Positions 1 to 7,387 of a stretch of 11,360 bases of DNA are shown here, piece by piece (the stretch's first letter is position 1; every line of letters begins with the position of its first letter). The DNA comes from Bryobacterales bacterium (GTDB lineage: Bacteria; Acidobacteriota; Terriglobia; Bryobacterales; Bryobacteraceae): assembly GCA_003132905.1 (NCBI GenBank), contig PKZC01000388.1, positions 1 through 11,360 of the forward strand, written 5' to 3'. The translations under genes were made by a program, and so were the position numbers. The notes beneath the pieces are model-generated. The model did no database searches, was not told where the DNA came from, and worked only from the letters and a program-made list of their open reading frames with translations.

Positions 1-907
1 TCCACTTGAAGAACAACTCCACCTGCCAGCGGGCCTTGTAGATCTTCGCGATAGTCACTGCCGGAAGCAGGAAATTATTGGTGAGGAACTTGAATCGGTT
101 TCCGGTTTCCCCATCGAGATAACTGATTCGGCGGAGCGTATCCGGGTAGGCCATGGCCGAACTGAGCGCAGTCAGGATGACAGTGTGATCGGAGCGGACG
201 CCAGTGCTCTTGTCCACCACGCGAGAGTAGCGGCGCTGCAGAATGACGTTGGATTTCGTGCGCACCACGAAGAAGGCTCCGCATGCCGTGAAGCCAAACA
301 GCCGTTCGAAATCCAGGTAGCCGCGGTCCATGACGTAGAACGCACCAGCCTCCGGCAGGATCTCGTCGAGGACGTTGACGTCATGCACCTTGCCATCCGT
401 AATGCTGATAAACGTGGGGATATTGCCGTGAAGATCGAGCAAGGTGTGCATCTTGACGGCGGCCTTGTGCTTGCGAAATTTGGCCCAGGGGAACAGCGCT
501 AGGCAGAGGTCGATGGTGGTCGAGTCCAGTGCGTACAAACTCTGATCTATCTCGACGCCAATCGGATCGGACGCATAGAGCGGTCGCGCGATTCCGATCA
601 GCACCTGCGCGAAGTCGGCAAAGATGCGCCAGTCGTGTGCCTCGTTGGCATCGGCCAAATTGGTGCGCGCCACTTTTCCCCGGAAGCCCACATGCTAGAG
701 CTTGCCGCTCATTGACCGGAGGCACGCTTCTATGTCGCGCAGACTCTCGCGGTAGGTCAACTGCGCGAAGGCCATCGCCAGCAACTGGTCCAAACAAGAA
801 AATCCCCGGAGACGAGAATCGCCTCGATAGCGGCTCACACATTTCTGAAATTCATAAGCAGGCAGGTAGTCCAGCAATTGAGCGAATACGGTCCGGCCAA
901 GATTCAT
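1..907 (-). pseudogene. IS4-family DDE transposase (DUF4372-type N-terminus), interrupted by an amber codon, 3' end off window
   Basis: This would catalyse cut-and-paste transposition of its own IS. The frame starts at the ATG at 905-907 (MNLGRTVFAQLLDYLPAYEF), a typical N-terminus for this group, and runs left. After 70 codons there is a TAG at 695-697 in the context 'SGKL*HVGFRGK'; relatives I recall have Tyr there, so one base change (TAC to TAG) explains it. The same frame then stays open to base 1 with the whole catalytic domain. The first Asp is in YALDSTT (524-526), the second in YVMDRGYLDF (326-328), and the Glu of the IS4 signature Y-2-R-3-E-6-K is in KARWQVELFF (17-19). Only the last part of the protein is outside the window. 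It is probably inactive unless the stop is suppressed or is a sequencing error. Family assignment is secure; the exact IS name is not. Confidence 0.88.
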
Positions 908-1000
908 CCACCATTCTGCGGTGGCACCCGGCTTCTTCCTCAGAAGCCACTTTCGTTCGCCAGAACTTCAAATCGAAAAATCCAGAATTTCCCCTAACCT
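1..1000 (-). mobile_element. IS4-family insertion sequence, one end only
   Basis: The transposase reading frame plus about 90 bases upstream of its start form one end of an IS4-family element; the other end lies left of the window. The terminal inverted repeat cannot be confirmed because only one end is visible. The AT-rich stretch at about 955-1000 (ending 'cccctaacctactgatc') is the likeliest position for it, because the neighbouring gene's PAS homology begins at about 1045. The right boundary is therefore approximate, by tens of bases. Confidence 0.7.
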
Positions 1001-1050
1001 ACTGATCAGGAGTACTTTATTCGCTTTGAAAATACTTTAGCCGGACAGCA

Positions 1051-1968
1051 GTGGGTCAATCTATATCTTGCTTTTATCCCGGCGAAGATGCTCTTGGCGT
1101 CAAGCTACAGGAGGAATTGAAGAGGGCCGCTACGCAAGGGCATTTCGGGAACGAACGTTGGCAGATCAAGAAGGACGCGGCGCGATTTTGGGCCAACGTG
1201 CTTACGATGGCCCTCCGAAGCGAAAGTGGGGAACTGCAGGGCTTTGCGAGAGTCGTGCGCGACTTCAGCGAGCGTCACTCGGCGGAAGAGAAGTTGCGGC
1301 GCGGCGGCGTGCTCCCGAGGCAACGCGCGGAAGAGTCGACCGTTGCCGGGTTTGTTTTAGGCGAGTTTGACCATATTACGGAGGCGAATGACGCTTTCCT
1401 CCATATGGTCGGTTATAGCCGCGAGGACTTGATCGCGGGCCACCTGTATTGGCCGGATCTCACTCCGCCGGAATACTCGCATATGGATGAAGAGGCCCAG
1501 GAAGAGTGCTTGCGGTACGGGATCTGCACGCCCTTTGAGAAAGAATACATTCGCAAAGACGGAACTCGGATCACCGTTCTGGCCACAGTCGCAGTGTTAA
1601 ACCTGTCTCCATTTCGTTGGATCACGATTGTACAGATCACGGGAGGCTTGGGAACGGAGAAAATCAGCAACGAGGCCGAGGGCGACAATTTTGAGGAGAT
1701 TGTCGGCAGAAGTGCGGCTCTGAAGCGGATCTTAGAACAGGTTGAAACTGTTGCTCCGACAGATGCGACCGGTGCTGATTCTGGGCGAAACCGGTACGGG
1801 GAAGGAGTTGATCGCTCGCGCCGTTCACAGAATGAGTCCACGGAGGGATCTTCCTTTCGTCACGTTGAATTGTGCCGCAATTCCCACCGGGTTACTCGAA
1901 AGCGAGCTATTTGGGTACGAGAGAGGAGCCTTTACCGGCGCCTTGTCGCAAAAGATTGGCCGGTTTGA
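1051..1968 (+). pseudogene. N-terminal PAS-PAS sensor part of a sigma-54-dependent regulator, 5'-truncated and frameshifted
   Basis: This is the sensory half of the activator that continues at 1742-2611. From the GTG at 1051 the frame enters the middle of a PAS domain (GQSISCFYPGEDALG, then RWQIKKDAARFWANVLTMAL and GFARVVRDFSERHSAEE). A second PAS domain follows, with EANDAFLHMVGYSREDL and KEYIRKDGTRITVLA. The first 40-50 residues expected of PAS1 are absent: an in-frame TGA sits at 1027-1029 and the IS lies just upstream. Near 1771 the protein goes from [10 protein letters not shown] into a meaningless tail. Removing one G from 'gaccggtgctg' restores [15 protein letters not shown] in the next frame, so everything after about 1771 in this frame, up to the stop at 1968, is not genuine. 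The GTG is probably not a native start. The ligand of the PAS domains cannot be told. Confidence 0.8.
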
Positions 1969-2611
1969 AATGGCGCACCGGGGGACTCTGCTTCTGGACG
2001 AGGTGGGCGATATCCCGCTGGAGCTCCAACCCAAGCTGCTGCGGGCATTGCAGGAGAAGTCGTTTGAGCGGTTGGGCGGGACCAAAACAATTCCCATCGA
2101 CGTCCGCCTGGTCGCTGCCACCAATCGCAATCTGACTCAGATGTTGGGGGATAAACTTTTTCGCAGCGATCTCTACTACCGGCTGAAAGTCTTCCTGATC
2201 ACGATACCACCGTTGCGCGACCGCCCCGACGACATTCCTGCTCTCGCCGAATTCTTCACCCGAAAGTACGCCCGGAAAATGAGCAAGCGCGTCGAAACGA
2301 TTCCGCCGGAGACAATGCGTGCACTGGTGCGTTGGACCTGGCCAGGGAATGTACGTGAACTTGAGAACTTCATTGAAAGGTCGGTTATCCTTTCAGATGG
2401 CCCAGCGCTTCGTGCTCCTCTCATTGAACTAAGGACTGAGCAAGCGGAAGCTGCCGGTGGAACTCTGGCGGAAATGGAACGTGAATATATCATCCACGCT
2501 CTCCAGGAGACCGGTGGCGTGATCAGCGCTGCAGCCACCCGCCTCGGGGTGCCTCGCACGACATTGAACGCCATAATGCAGAAGTTGGGGATCTCCCGCA
2601 AGGATTTTTGA
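1742..2611 (+). CDS. sigma-54-dependent transcriptional activator, AAA+ and Fis-type HTH part
   Basis: This enhancer-binding protein would hydrolyse ATP to remodel the sigma-54 RNA polymerase closed complex. Visible motifs in order are Walker A GETGTGKE, the sigma-54 contact loop GAFTGA (in [15 protein letters not shown]), Walker B with LLLDEVGDI, the sensor region [11 protein letters not shown], the arginine-finger region FRSDLYYRL, and the [16 protein letters not shown]-terminal lid. The C-terminus is a Fis-family helix-turn-helix ([27 protein letters not shown]). The genuine homology begins at about 1771 with VLILGETG. The ATG at 1761 and the upstream bases in this frame are out-of-frame readings of the PAS part, so this is the 3' portion of one gene split by a +1 shift rather than an independent start. 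The stop overlaps the next gene's ATG (TGATG), which suggests translational coupling. Target promoters are unknown; no convincing -24/-12 site was found nearby. Confidence 0.93.
   Translation: MKLLLRQMRPVLILGETGTGKELIARAVHRMSPRRDLPFVTLNCAAIPTGLLESELFGYERGAFTGALSQKIGRFEMAHRGTLLLDEVGDIPLELQPKLLRALQEKSFERLGGTKTIPIDVRLVAATNRNLTQMLGDKLFRSDLYYRLKVFLITIPPLRDRPDDIPALAEFFTRKYARKMSKRVETIPPETMRALVRWTWPGNVRELENFIERSVILSDGPALRAPLIELRTEQAEAAGGTLAEMEREYIIHALQETGGVISAAATRLGVPRTTLNAIMQKLGISRKDF
2600..2604 (+). promoter_or_regulatory. ribosome binding site deciding the start at 2611
   Basis: AAGGA lies six bases before the ATG at 2611, inside the last codons of the sigma-54 activator. It favours 2611 over the in-frame TTG at 2608 and the ATGs at 2644 and 2647. 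Confidence 0.6.
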
Positions 2612-3477
2612 TGCTGCGGTTTAGTGAGCATGGAAAACTCATCATGATGTTCGCGGCTTCCGCCGTTCTTTTCGCTCAGGGTGATACCGTTCAGTTGAAA
2701 GCTCAGAATCATTCCAGCCTAACGGACGTCCGCCAGATCATGGAGTCATCGATTGCGGCAACACAGCGGCAATGGGAGGTGCGGCTTCATTACACCTATA
2801 TGGAGCGTGACGAGGATCGACGCAGGGACTTGGCTGGGCACGTGAAGTCGGAGGATGTGGATCTATCAAAAACGATTCTGGTCAATGGCGTTCCGTTCGT
2901 GCAACTCGTGGAACGCAACGGGCGGCCTCCGTCGGCCGAGGAGCTACGGAAACAGAAAGAGGATCTCGACAAGTTGAAGCGGGAAACTGCAGAACAGCGA
3001 GCCGAGCGATTACGCAAGCAAGAGGAGGAGAACACGTCGCTGGTACTGGAAGTGCCCAAGGCTTTCGATTTCCAGCTTGTCGGCGAAGAAGCTATCAATG
3101 GCCGACCGGCCTATGTGCTTCAAGCGACGCCGCATGTTGGCTATCATGCCCAAGGCAAGTACGGCAATATGTTCTCCAAAGTTGCTGGTAGGCTTTGGGT
3201 CGACAAGCAGGACCTGGGATGGATCAAGGTTGACGGGCAGGTGATCCAGCCATTTTCGATGGGACTATTCTTAGTACGCCTGTTGCGCGGCTCTCACATT
3301 ACGATGGAGCAAACGCGCGTCGATGGCGGGATCTGGATGCCAGAACGCGTCGAAGTGCGCGCGACCGCTAAAATCTTCTTCGTGAAGAGTCTCGTGATCG
3401 ATCGGATACTGACTTACTCGGAATACAAGTTGCCGCAAGCCGGCGTGGCCGCGACTGGAGCCCGCGCGATCCCGTGA
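2611..3477 (+). CDS. secreted protein of unknown function, acidobacterial type (possibly outer-membrane lipoprotein-sorting-like fold)
   Basis: The protein is 288 residues from the ATG at 2611. It opens with a signal-peptide-like segment (about residues 9-23, GKLIMMFAASAVLFAQG); no lipobox cysteine is visible, so it is probably periplasmic or soluble secreted. The mature part has VRLHYTYMERDEDRR (roughly residues 58-72) and a charged, coiled-coil-prone helix at about 107-140 rich in E, K, R and Q. A beta-rich half follows, with GRPAYVLQATPH, GRLWVDKQDLGWIKVDGQV and GGIWMPERVEVRATAKIFF. That second half resembles proteins annotated as LolA-like or lipoprotein-sorting proteins, which is a resemblance of style only. 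It overlaps the activator stop by one base, so it is probably translated with it and may be a target or partner of that regulator. The function is not known to me. Confidence 0.82.
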   Translation: MLRFSEHGKLIMMFAASAVLFAQGDTVQLKAQNHSSLTDVRQIMESSIAATQRQWEVRLHYTYMERDEDRRRDLAGHVKSEDVDLSKTILVNGVPFVQLVERNGRPPSAEELRKQKEDLDKLKRETAEQRAERLRKQEEENTSLVLEVPKAFDFQLVGEEAINGRPAYVLQATPHVGYHAQGKYGNMFSKVAGRLWVDKQDLGWIKVDGQVIQPFSMGLFLVRLLRGSHITMEQTRVDGGIWMPERVEVRATAKIFFVKSLVIDRILTYSEYKLPQAGVAATGARAIP

Positions 3478-3516
3478 ACACGAAGTTCCAATTTAAGAAT
3501 GGCCCCAAAGTAAAAG

Positions 3517-4452
3517 ATGTCTGCATCGTTCGTTGCCAAATCACATGCTCGCGCCCAAACTGGAACCATGGCTGATTTGTGGAGCCTCCGCGGACTTTCC
3601 TGGCCGGAGTTGGTGAAACGAACCTGTCGCAGCAGCTGGGAGGATGAGGTCTTTGGACAGGCAGCCCGGCTCGCGTTCTATTATTTCCTGGGCATATTCC
3701 CGGCCATTTTGTTGCTGCTCCTTCTCCTGGATACGTTCGGCAGCACCGGACCCGAGTTGCGTAACACGCTGCTTGATTCCTTCCAGCAGATATTTCCGCG
3801 GGACGCGTCGGCATTGATAGCGAAAACCACTGGTGAACTGAACGCGAGAGCCGTTGTCGGGGCCGGTGCTCTGTGGGCAGCGTTAGGCGCAGCTTGGGCA
3901 ACCTTGAATGGCACTTGGGCCATGATGACCGGCCTGAACAGGGCATACGAGGTCAAAGAAGAACGCCGATTGTGGAGAATTGTGACGATCGCTTTCGGGC
4001 TGGCGATTTCGTTCGGAGTAATGGGTCTGATAGCGCTTGGGGCAATATTTTGCGGAAGCCAGGCCGTGACGATCATCAGCCGGCATCTGGCAGTACAGTC
4101 TCTTCCCCCGTTTCCCTGGCGCGTCATACAGTGGGCAATCATCATAATACTCCTCCTCTTATCATTCGCTTCGCTCTATCGCTTCGGACCAAATCTGAAG
4201 GATCGAAGATGGCAGTGGAGTACACCCGGTGCAGTCGTAGCAATCGTGTTGTGGGTCGGTTCTACAGAATTGCTTCGAATCTATCAGGAGCACGTCAGCT
4301 CTTCTCACAGAATCTATGGGGAGCTGGCGCCAGTGGCTACACTTCTGCTGTGGCTCTATTTCACGGGCGCCGCTATCCTCATCGGCGGCGAGGCTAATTC
4401 TGAAATTGAGAAGGCCGCAGCCGAAGGTCACCCCGATCGAAGGAGACCTTAG
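3517..4452 (+). CDS. YihY/BrkB (UPF0761) family inner-membrane protein
   Basis: This is a 311-residue integral membrane protein. It shows the family's layout: a short cytosolic N-terminus with LSWPELVKRTCRSSWEDEVFGQAARLAFYYF, a first long hydrophobic helix (FPAILLLLLLLDTFG), then about five more membrane segments. These include AVVGAGALWAALGAAWATLNG, IAFGLAISFGVMGLIALGAIF, WAIIIILLLLSFASLYRF and GAVVAIVLWVGSTELL, with the conserved YGELAPVATLLLWLYFTGAAILIGGEANSEIE near the end. Members were once called ribonuclease BN or virulence factor BrkB, but their biochemical role is unclear. The start is uncertain: neither 3517 nor the internal ATG at 3568 (MADLWSLRGLSW, more like family N-termini) has a clear ribosome site. 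It begins 39 bases after the previous stop, so co-transcription is likely. The gene is intact. Confidence 0.9.
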   Translation: MSASFVAKSHARAQTGTMADLWSLRGLSWPELVKRTCRSSWEDEVFGQAARLAFYYFLGIFPAILLLLLLLDTFGSTGPELRNTLLDSFQQIFPRDASALIAKTTGELNARAVVGAGALWAALGAAWATLNGTWAMMTGLNRAYEVKEERRLWRIVTIAFGLAISFGVMGLIALGAIFCGSQAVTIISRHLAVQSLPPFPWRVIQWAIIIILLLLSFASLYRFGPNLKDRRWQWSTPGAVVAIVLWVGSTELLRIYQEHVSSSHRIYGELAPVATLLLWLYFTGAAILIGGEANSEIEKAAAEGHPDRRRP

Positions 4453-4566
4453 GAACAATCCATCCGGGGCGGCGGCATGCTTGCCGGAAAACGCCTCTCA
4501 GCGCCGCGCTCACGCCGGTGTGGTTCAAGATCGGTCGGATCATGACGATCGCTTGCGCTGTTATAA

Positions 4567-5922
4567 ATGGCATTGATGCCGTCTCAAGTGCCGCGATCAC
4601 CCAGAGCCGATCAAATACCTTCCGCCCTTACCAGTTCGGGTGCCATCCGCTTCTGGCTGGCGGTGGTGCTCACAGGCATTGGCACCGGCATAGGCGCGGC
4701 AGCCCTGACCCGGCTGCTGGAACTGGTGCAGCGTCTAATGTGGGGCGGCAAGGGGACCGACATATTGGATGCCGCTCAACATGCCGGCGCGTGGCGGCAC
4801 ATTCTCGTGCTCCTGGGCGCTGGCCTGCTGACTGGCGCCGGCCAGATCTTACTCAAGCACTTGTCCAGTGGCAACGGAATTGATACCACGGCCGCTATTT
4901 GGTTCCACGCCGGACGAATGCCGCCTTGGCGTACTTTGGGCAGCGCTGTGCTCTCCGTGATCATCGTGGGCATGGGCGCGTCGCTTGGCCGCGAGGGCGC
5001 GCCGAAACAAGCGGGCGCGGTGGCCGCAAACTTCTTTTCAGATTTAGGAAAATTGTCTGACGAACAACGCCGGCTATTAGTGGCCTGCGGCGCGGGGGCC
5101 GGAATGGGCGCGGCCTATGGCGTACCGTTGGGCGGCGCGCTCTTCTCGCTAGAGGTGATGCGGGGGATGCTGGCGCTCCGGTACGTGCTACCGGCTCTTA
5201 TCGCTTCGATGGTTGCCACTGCGGTCTCTTGGTTGGCGCTACCCGACGCGCCCACCTACCTAATCCCGGCATATTCCAGCTCTGCATCGAGCATAGTGTG
5301 GGCACTCTTAGCTGGCCCGATCGCGGGTGTGGTCTCGGTCGGCTATGTTCGAGCCATCACCTGGGCCGATCGCAATAAGCCGCATGGCTGGCAACGGTTG
5401 ATGGCGCCTGTGCTCGTATTGGGTGCGCTGGGCGTGGTATCGATCTGGTTCCCGCAGTTGCTCGGCAACGGCAAGGATATCTCGCAACTTGCATTCACGA
5501 ACCAGGCAGCGCCGGTCTTACTTCTGGCGCTGCTTGCGCTAAAGCCACTTGCCACCGCACTGTGCATGCGCAGCGGCGCTCCTGGCGGCTTGTTCACGCC
5601 TACTCTGACTGCAGGCGCAATGCTCGGCGCTGTTTTGGGGCATGCCTGGTCCTGGCTCTGGCCCGGTGTGCCTCCTGGACTTTTCGCCGTTCTCGGAGCC
5701 GCGGCGGTTCTCGCGGCCACCACACAAGGCCCCATCTCAACTGTCGTATTGATGATGGAACTGACTGGCCGCGACCGATCGTTTATCTTGCCCCTGTTGC
5801 TGGTTGTTGCGACTGCCACGATCGTGGCGCGCACCATCGAACCTCGCTCCATCTATGACGCCCGCCTGACCGATGAAGAGATGGCGGCGCGCCAAAAGGC
5901 ACGCGACCGGCCCGCGCAGTAG
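4567..5922 (+). CDS. CLC-family chloride channel/transporter
   Basis: This 451-residue polytopic membrane protein would move Cl- or a related anion. CLC landmarks appear in order: the filter loop SGNGID (residues 101-106, normally GSGIP), GREGAPKQAG with the gating glutamate E143 (normally GREGP), and GVPLGGALFSLEVMRG, where E196 is present but the proton-path Glu is V197. Then come GAPGGLFTPTLTAGAMLG (the GxFxP motif) and the C-terminal IEPRSIYDARL, whose Y430 fits the conserved pore tyrosine. No CBS domains follow, as is usual for short bacterial CLCs. Val at the internal Glu position is seen in channel-type CLCs, so passive conduction rather than proton-coupled exchange is possible (inference). 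The start may be 4567 or 4576; no clear ribosome site precedes either. It lies 114 bases after the YihY gene on the same strand, and the end is convergent with the small gene at 5971. Confidence 0.95.
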   Translation: MALMPSQVPRSPRADQIPSALTSSGAIRFWLAVVLTGIGTGIGAAALTRLLELVQRLMWGGKGTDILDAAQHAGAWRHILVLLGAGLLTGAGQILLKHLSSGNGIDTTAAIWFHAGRMPPWRTLGSAVLSVIIVGMGASLGREGAPKQAGAVAANFFSDLGKLSDEQRRLLVACGAGAGMGAAYGVPLGGALFSLEVMRGMLALRYVLPALIASMVATAVSWLALPDAPTYLIPAYSSSASSIVWALLAGPIAGVVSVGYVRAITWADRNKPHGWQRLMAPVLVLGALGVVSIWFPQLLGNGKDISQLAFTNQAAPVLLLALLALKPLATALCMRSGAPGGLFTPTLTAGAMLGAVLGHAWSWLWPGVPPGLFAVLGAAAVLAATTQGPISTVVLMMELTGRDRSFILPLLLVVATATIVARTIEPRSIYDARLTDEEMAARQKARDRPAQ

Positions 5923-5962
5923 CCCATGGTTCCCGCAGCCCTCCCAGATCAGAGCGGCGCAC

Positions 5963-5980
5963 GGCGAAGTCTATTTCGCC
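5963..5980. repeat. perfect 6-bp hairpin between convergent genes
   Basis: GGCGAA-gtctat-TTCGCC is a perfect stem with a six-base loop. It lies at the convergent ends of the CLC gene and the small secreted-protein gene, and the latter's stop codon is in the loop. There is no T-run on either side, so a role as intrinsic terminator is only possible, not shown. Confidence 0.35.
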
Positions 5981-6345
5981 AACGAAATCGATTCCACTTG
6001 GATTGTGTGTTTGCTCATCCCGCCAGTCACGGCGACTTCATATCGTGACAGTTTGCCGGTTTTCCGGACCAGTTCGGCCGCTTTTGCATTTCCAGCGGAA
6101 TCCAACTCGAAGCTTTGGCCGTCTGGCGTCACAACCGCGAAGGACTTTGTCTTTCCGCGCGGGTGGCAGTAGCGGATCTCTAAATTTTGATCACGATCGA
6201 CATAGGTCTCCGTGTCCGTCGGGTTCACATTACGCTCCTCAGCGGCGTAGCATTTTGAATCCACTAAGACTCCCGACACGGTTTCGGCGAAGCTGAGAGC
6301 GGATAACAGACATAACAAACTGACAACTTGCATCGTAAGCGCCAT
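5971..6345 (-). CDS. small secreted protein of unknown function, two cysteines
   Basis: The protein is 124 residues with a clear signal peptide (MALTMQVVSLLCLLSALSFA, cleavage probably near residue 20). The mature protein starts ETVSGVLVDSKCYAAEE. It has two cysteines (C32 and C60 in IRYCHPRGKTKSFA), which could form a disulfide after export, and ends with beta-strand-like segments (SFAVVTPDGQSFELDSAGNAKA, YEVAVTGGMSKHTIQVESISL). The ATG at 6343-6345 is chosen because a strong AAAGGGGAT ribosome site lies a few bases before it and the signal peptide begins there; the frame stays open to 6621, but that extension has no such features. Similar 'GVLVDSKC' secreted proteins are common in Acidobacteria in my memory, without an assigned function. 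The gene runs convergent to the CLC gene and divergent from the serine recombinase. Confidence 0.75.
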   Translation of the reverse strand: MALTMQVVSLLCLLSALSFAETVSGVLVDSKCYAAEERNVNPTDTETYVDRDQNLEIRYCHPRGKTKSFAVVTPDGQSFELDSAGNAKAAELVRKTGKLSRYEVAVTGGMSKHTIQVESISLAK

Positions 6346-6558
6346 TAAATATCCCCTTTGACTACTTGGATTCGGCCTGATGGTACCCGATTTTGAGTTT
6401 TTGGCTCGGTACATTTTCCAAATCCCCTCCCTTTCAACCAACCCCGTCTGTCTATAGACCCGACCGGATGGGAACCCACTTTTGAATTTCGCTCTAGTTT
6501 TCCGTTTCTGTAAGATGGCCTCGGGCCAGGGCGAAATAGGTGAATCACCCGATTGCAG

Positions 6559-6581
6559 ATCGTACGAAAACCATGTACGAT
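6559..6581. repeat. 7-bp inverted repeat upstream of the serine recombinase
   Basis: ATCGTAC-(9 bases)-GTACGAT is a perfect inverted repeat just before the recombinase reading frame. The GTACGA word recurs just after the gene (7277-7282). Position and symmetry fit an operator or a recombinase binding subsite, but nothing here proves it. Confidence 0.4.
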
Positions 6582-6596
6582 AATAATGAACGAAGA

Positions 6597-7273
6597 ATGC
6601 GGTTCCACTCTCCACGGCCATCTACGCAAGAGTTTCAACAAGCGATCAGCACTGCGAAAACCAACTACGGGAGCTTCGGGAGTACGTCAACCGGCACGGA
6701 TGGAAGATCGCGGGTGAATACGTTGATGAGGGTTTCAGCGGGTCCAAGGCGAGCAGGCCCGCCCTGGACCGCTTAATGGCCGACGCTGCCAAGCGCAAGT
6801 TCGATTGTGTCGTCGTGTGGAAGCTAGATCGCTTCGGGCGATCCGTCCTTCATCTAAACCAACAGCTTGATGCCCTGAGCCGGCACGGCGTCCGGTTCGT
6901 CGCCACGTCACAGGGCATTGATACGGACAAATCGAACCCGACTGCTTCATTTCTTCTTCAAATCTTAGCCGCAGTCGCCATGCTGGAACGTGAACTAATC
7001 CGGGAGAGAACCCTATCCGGCATCCGGGCCGCACAAGCCGCTGGCAAGCACGTTGGCCGACCCAAACGCGTCTTCCGGCGCGACGACGTTGTTCGGCTCC
7101 GGGACCAGGAAGGTATGTCCTGGCGGGCCGTAGCCGCCAAGTTGGAGCTTCCGGTAATGACAGTTGTGGATGCTTACAAGAGCTTCCAAGCGGAAACGGG
7201 CCGTACGGAATCTGTCCCTGCCGTAGAGCCGATTTCGGCGGTGAAAACCCGGCCCCGAAAACGTGCGTCCTGA
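6597..7273 (+). pseudogene. serine recombinase (resolvase/invertase family) with a broken 5' end
   Basis: This is a site-specific DNA recombinase that would act through a serine nucleophile. The catalytic domain reads TAIYARVSTSDQHCENQL (nucleophile Ser at 6635-6637) and then GEYVDEGFSGSKASRPALDRLM. The arginine motif VWKLDRFGRSVLHL, IDTDKSNPTASFLLQILAAVAMLERELIRERT and GIRAAQAAGKHVGRPK follow. A C-terminal Hin-type helix-turn-helix comes next (RDQEGMSWRAVAAKLELPVMTVVDAYK). The size (about 218 residues) fits a simple resolvase. The frame is open from 6590, but no ATG, GTG or TTG precedes the catalytic Ser in frame. The ATG at 6597 is out of frame, and one missing base (for example a third G in 'atgcggtt') would give MR-VPLSTAIYARVS. 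The first in-frame ATG, 6776, would leave out the nucleophile. So it is either mildly broken or carries a sequence error. A short HTH-like tail with basic residues closes the protein. Confidence 0.88.
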
Positions 7274-7276
7274 CGT

Positions 7277-7301
7277 GTACGAATCGCTTCGATTTCCGTA
7301 C
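7277..7301. repeat. imperfect inverted repeat after the serine recombinase
   Basis: GTACGAATCG-ctt-CGATT(tc)CGTAC forms a 10-bp stem with a two-base bulge, beginning three bases after the recombinase stop. No T-run follows, so it is a poor intrinsic terminator. It shares the GTACGA word with the inverted repeat at 6559-6581 in front of the gene. Confidence 0.35.
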
Positions 7302-7387
7302 GGCACCGGCGGAAAAATCGGTAATAGGCGGCAAGTCCTGAAACGGCTCCATCACTGGGTTTCTTCTCCGATGCGGCTCGCTGCCAG

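Noticed and set aside
917..940. TGGCAC-N5-TTCTT resembling a sigma-54 -24/-12 promoter facing the regulator
   Set aside because: The -12 element lacks the required GC, the site lies within the probable IS, and it is too far from a credible start.
4453..4566. Possible terminator or small gene between the YihY and CLC genes
   Set aside because: Only weak 4-bp stems without a T-run and no supported reading frame with a ribosome site.
6450..6459. 10-bp palindrome GTCTATAGAC upstream of the small secreted gene
   Set aside because: It is short and isolated with no second copy or promoter elements in register, so it is not distinguishable from chance.
6540..6776. 78-residue frame starting at ATG 6540 before the serine recombinase
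   Set aside because: It overlaps the recombinase catalytic region in another frame; the meaningful translation is the frame with YARVSTSDQ.
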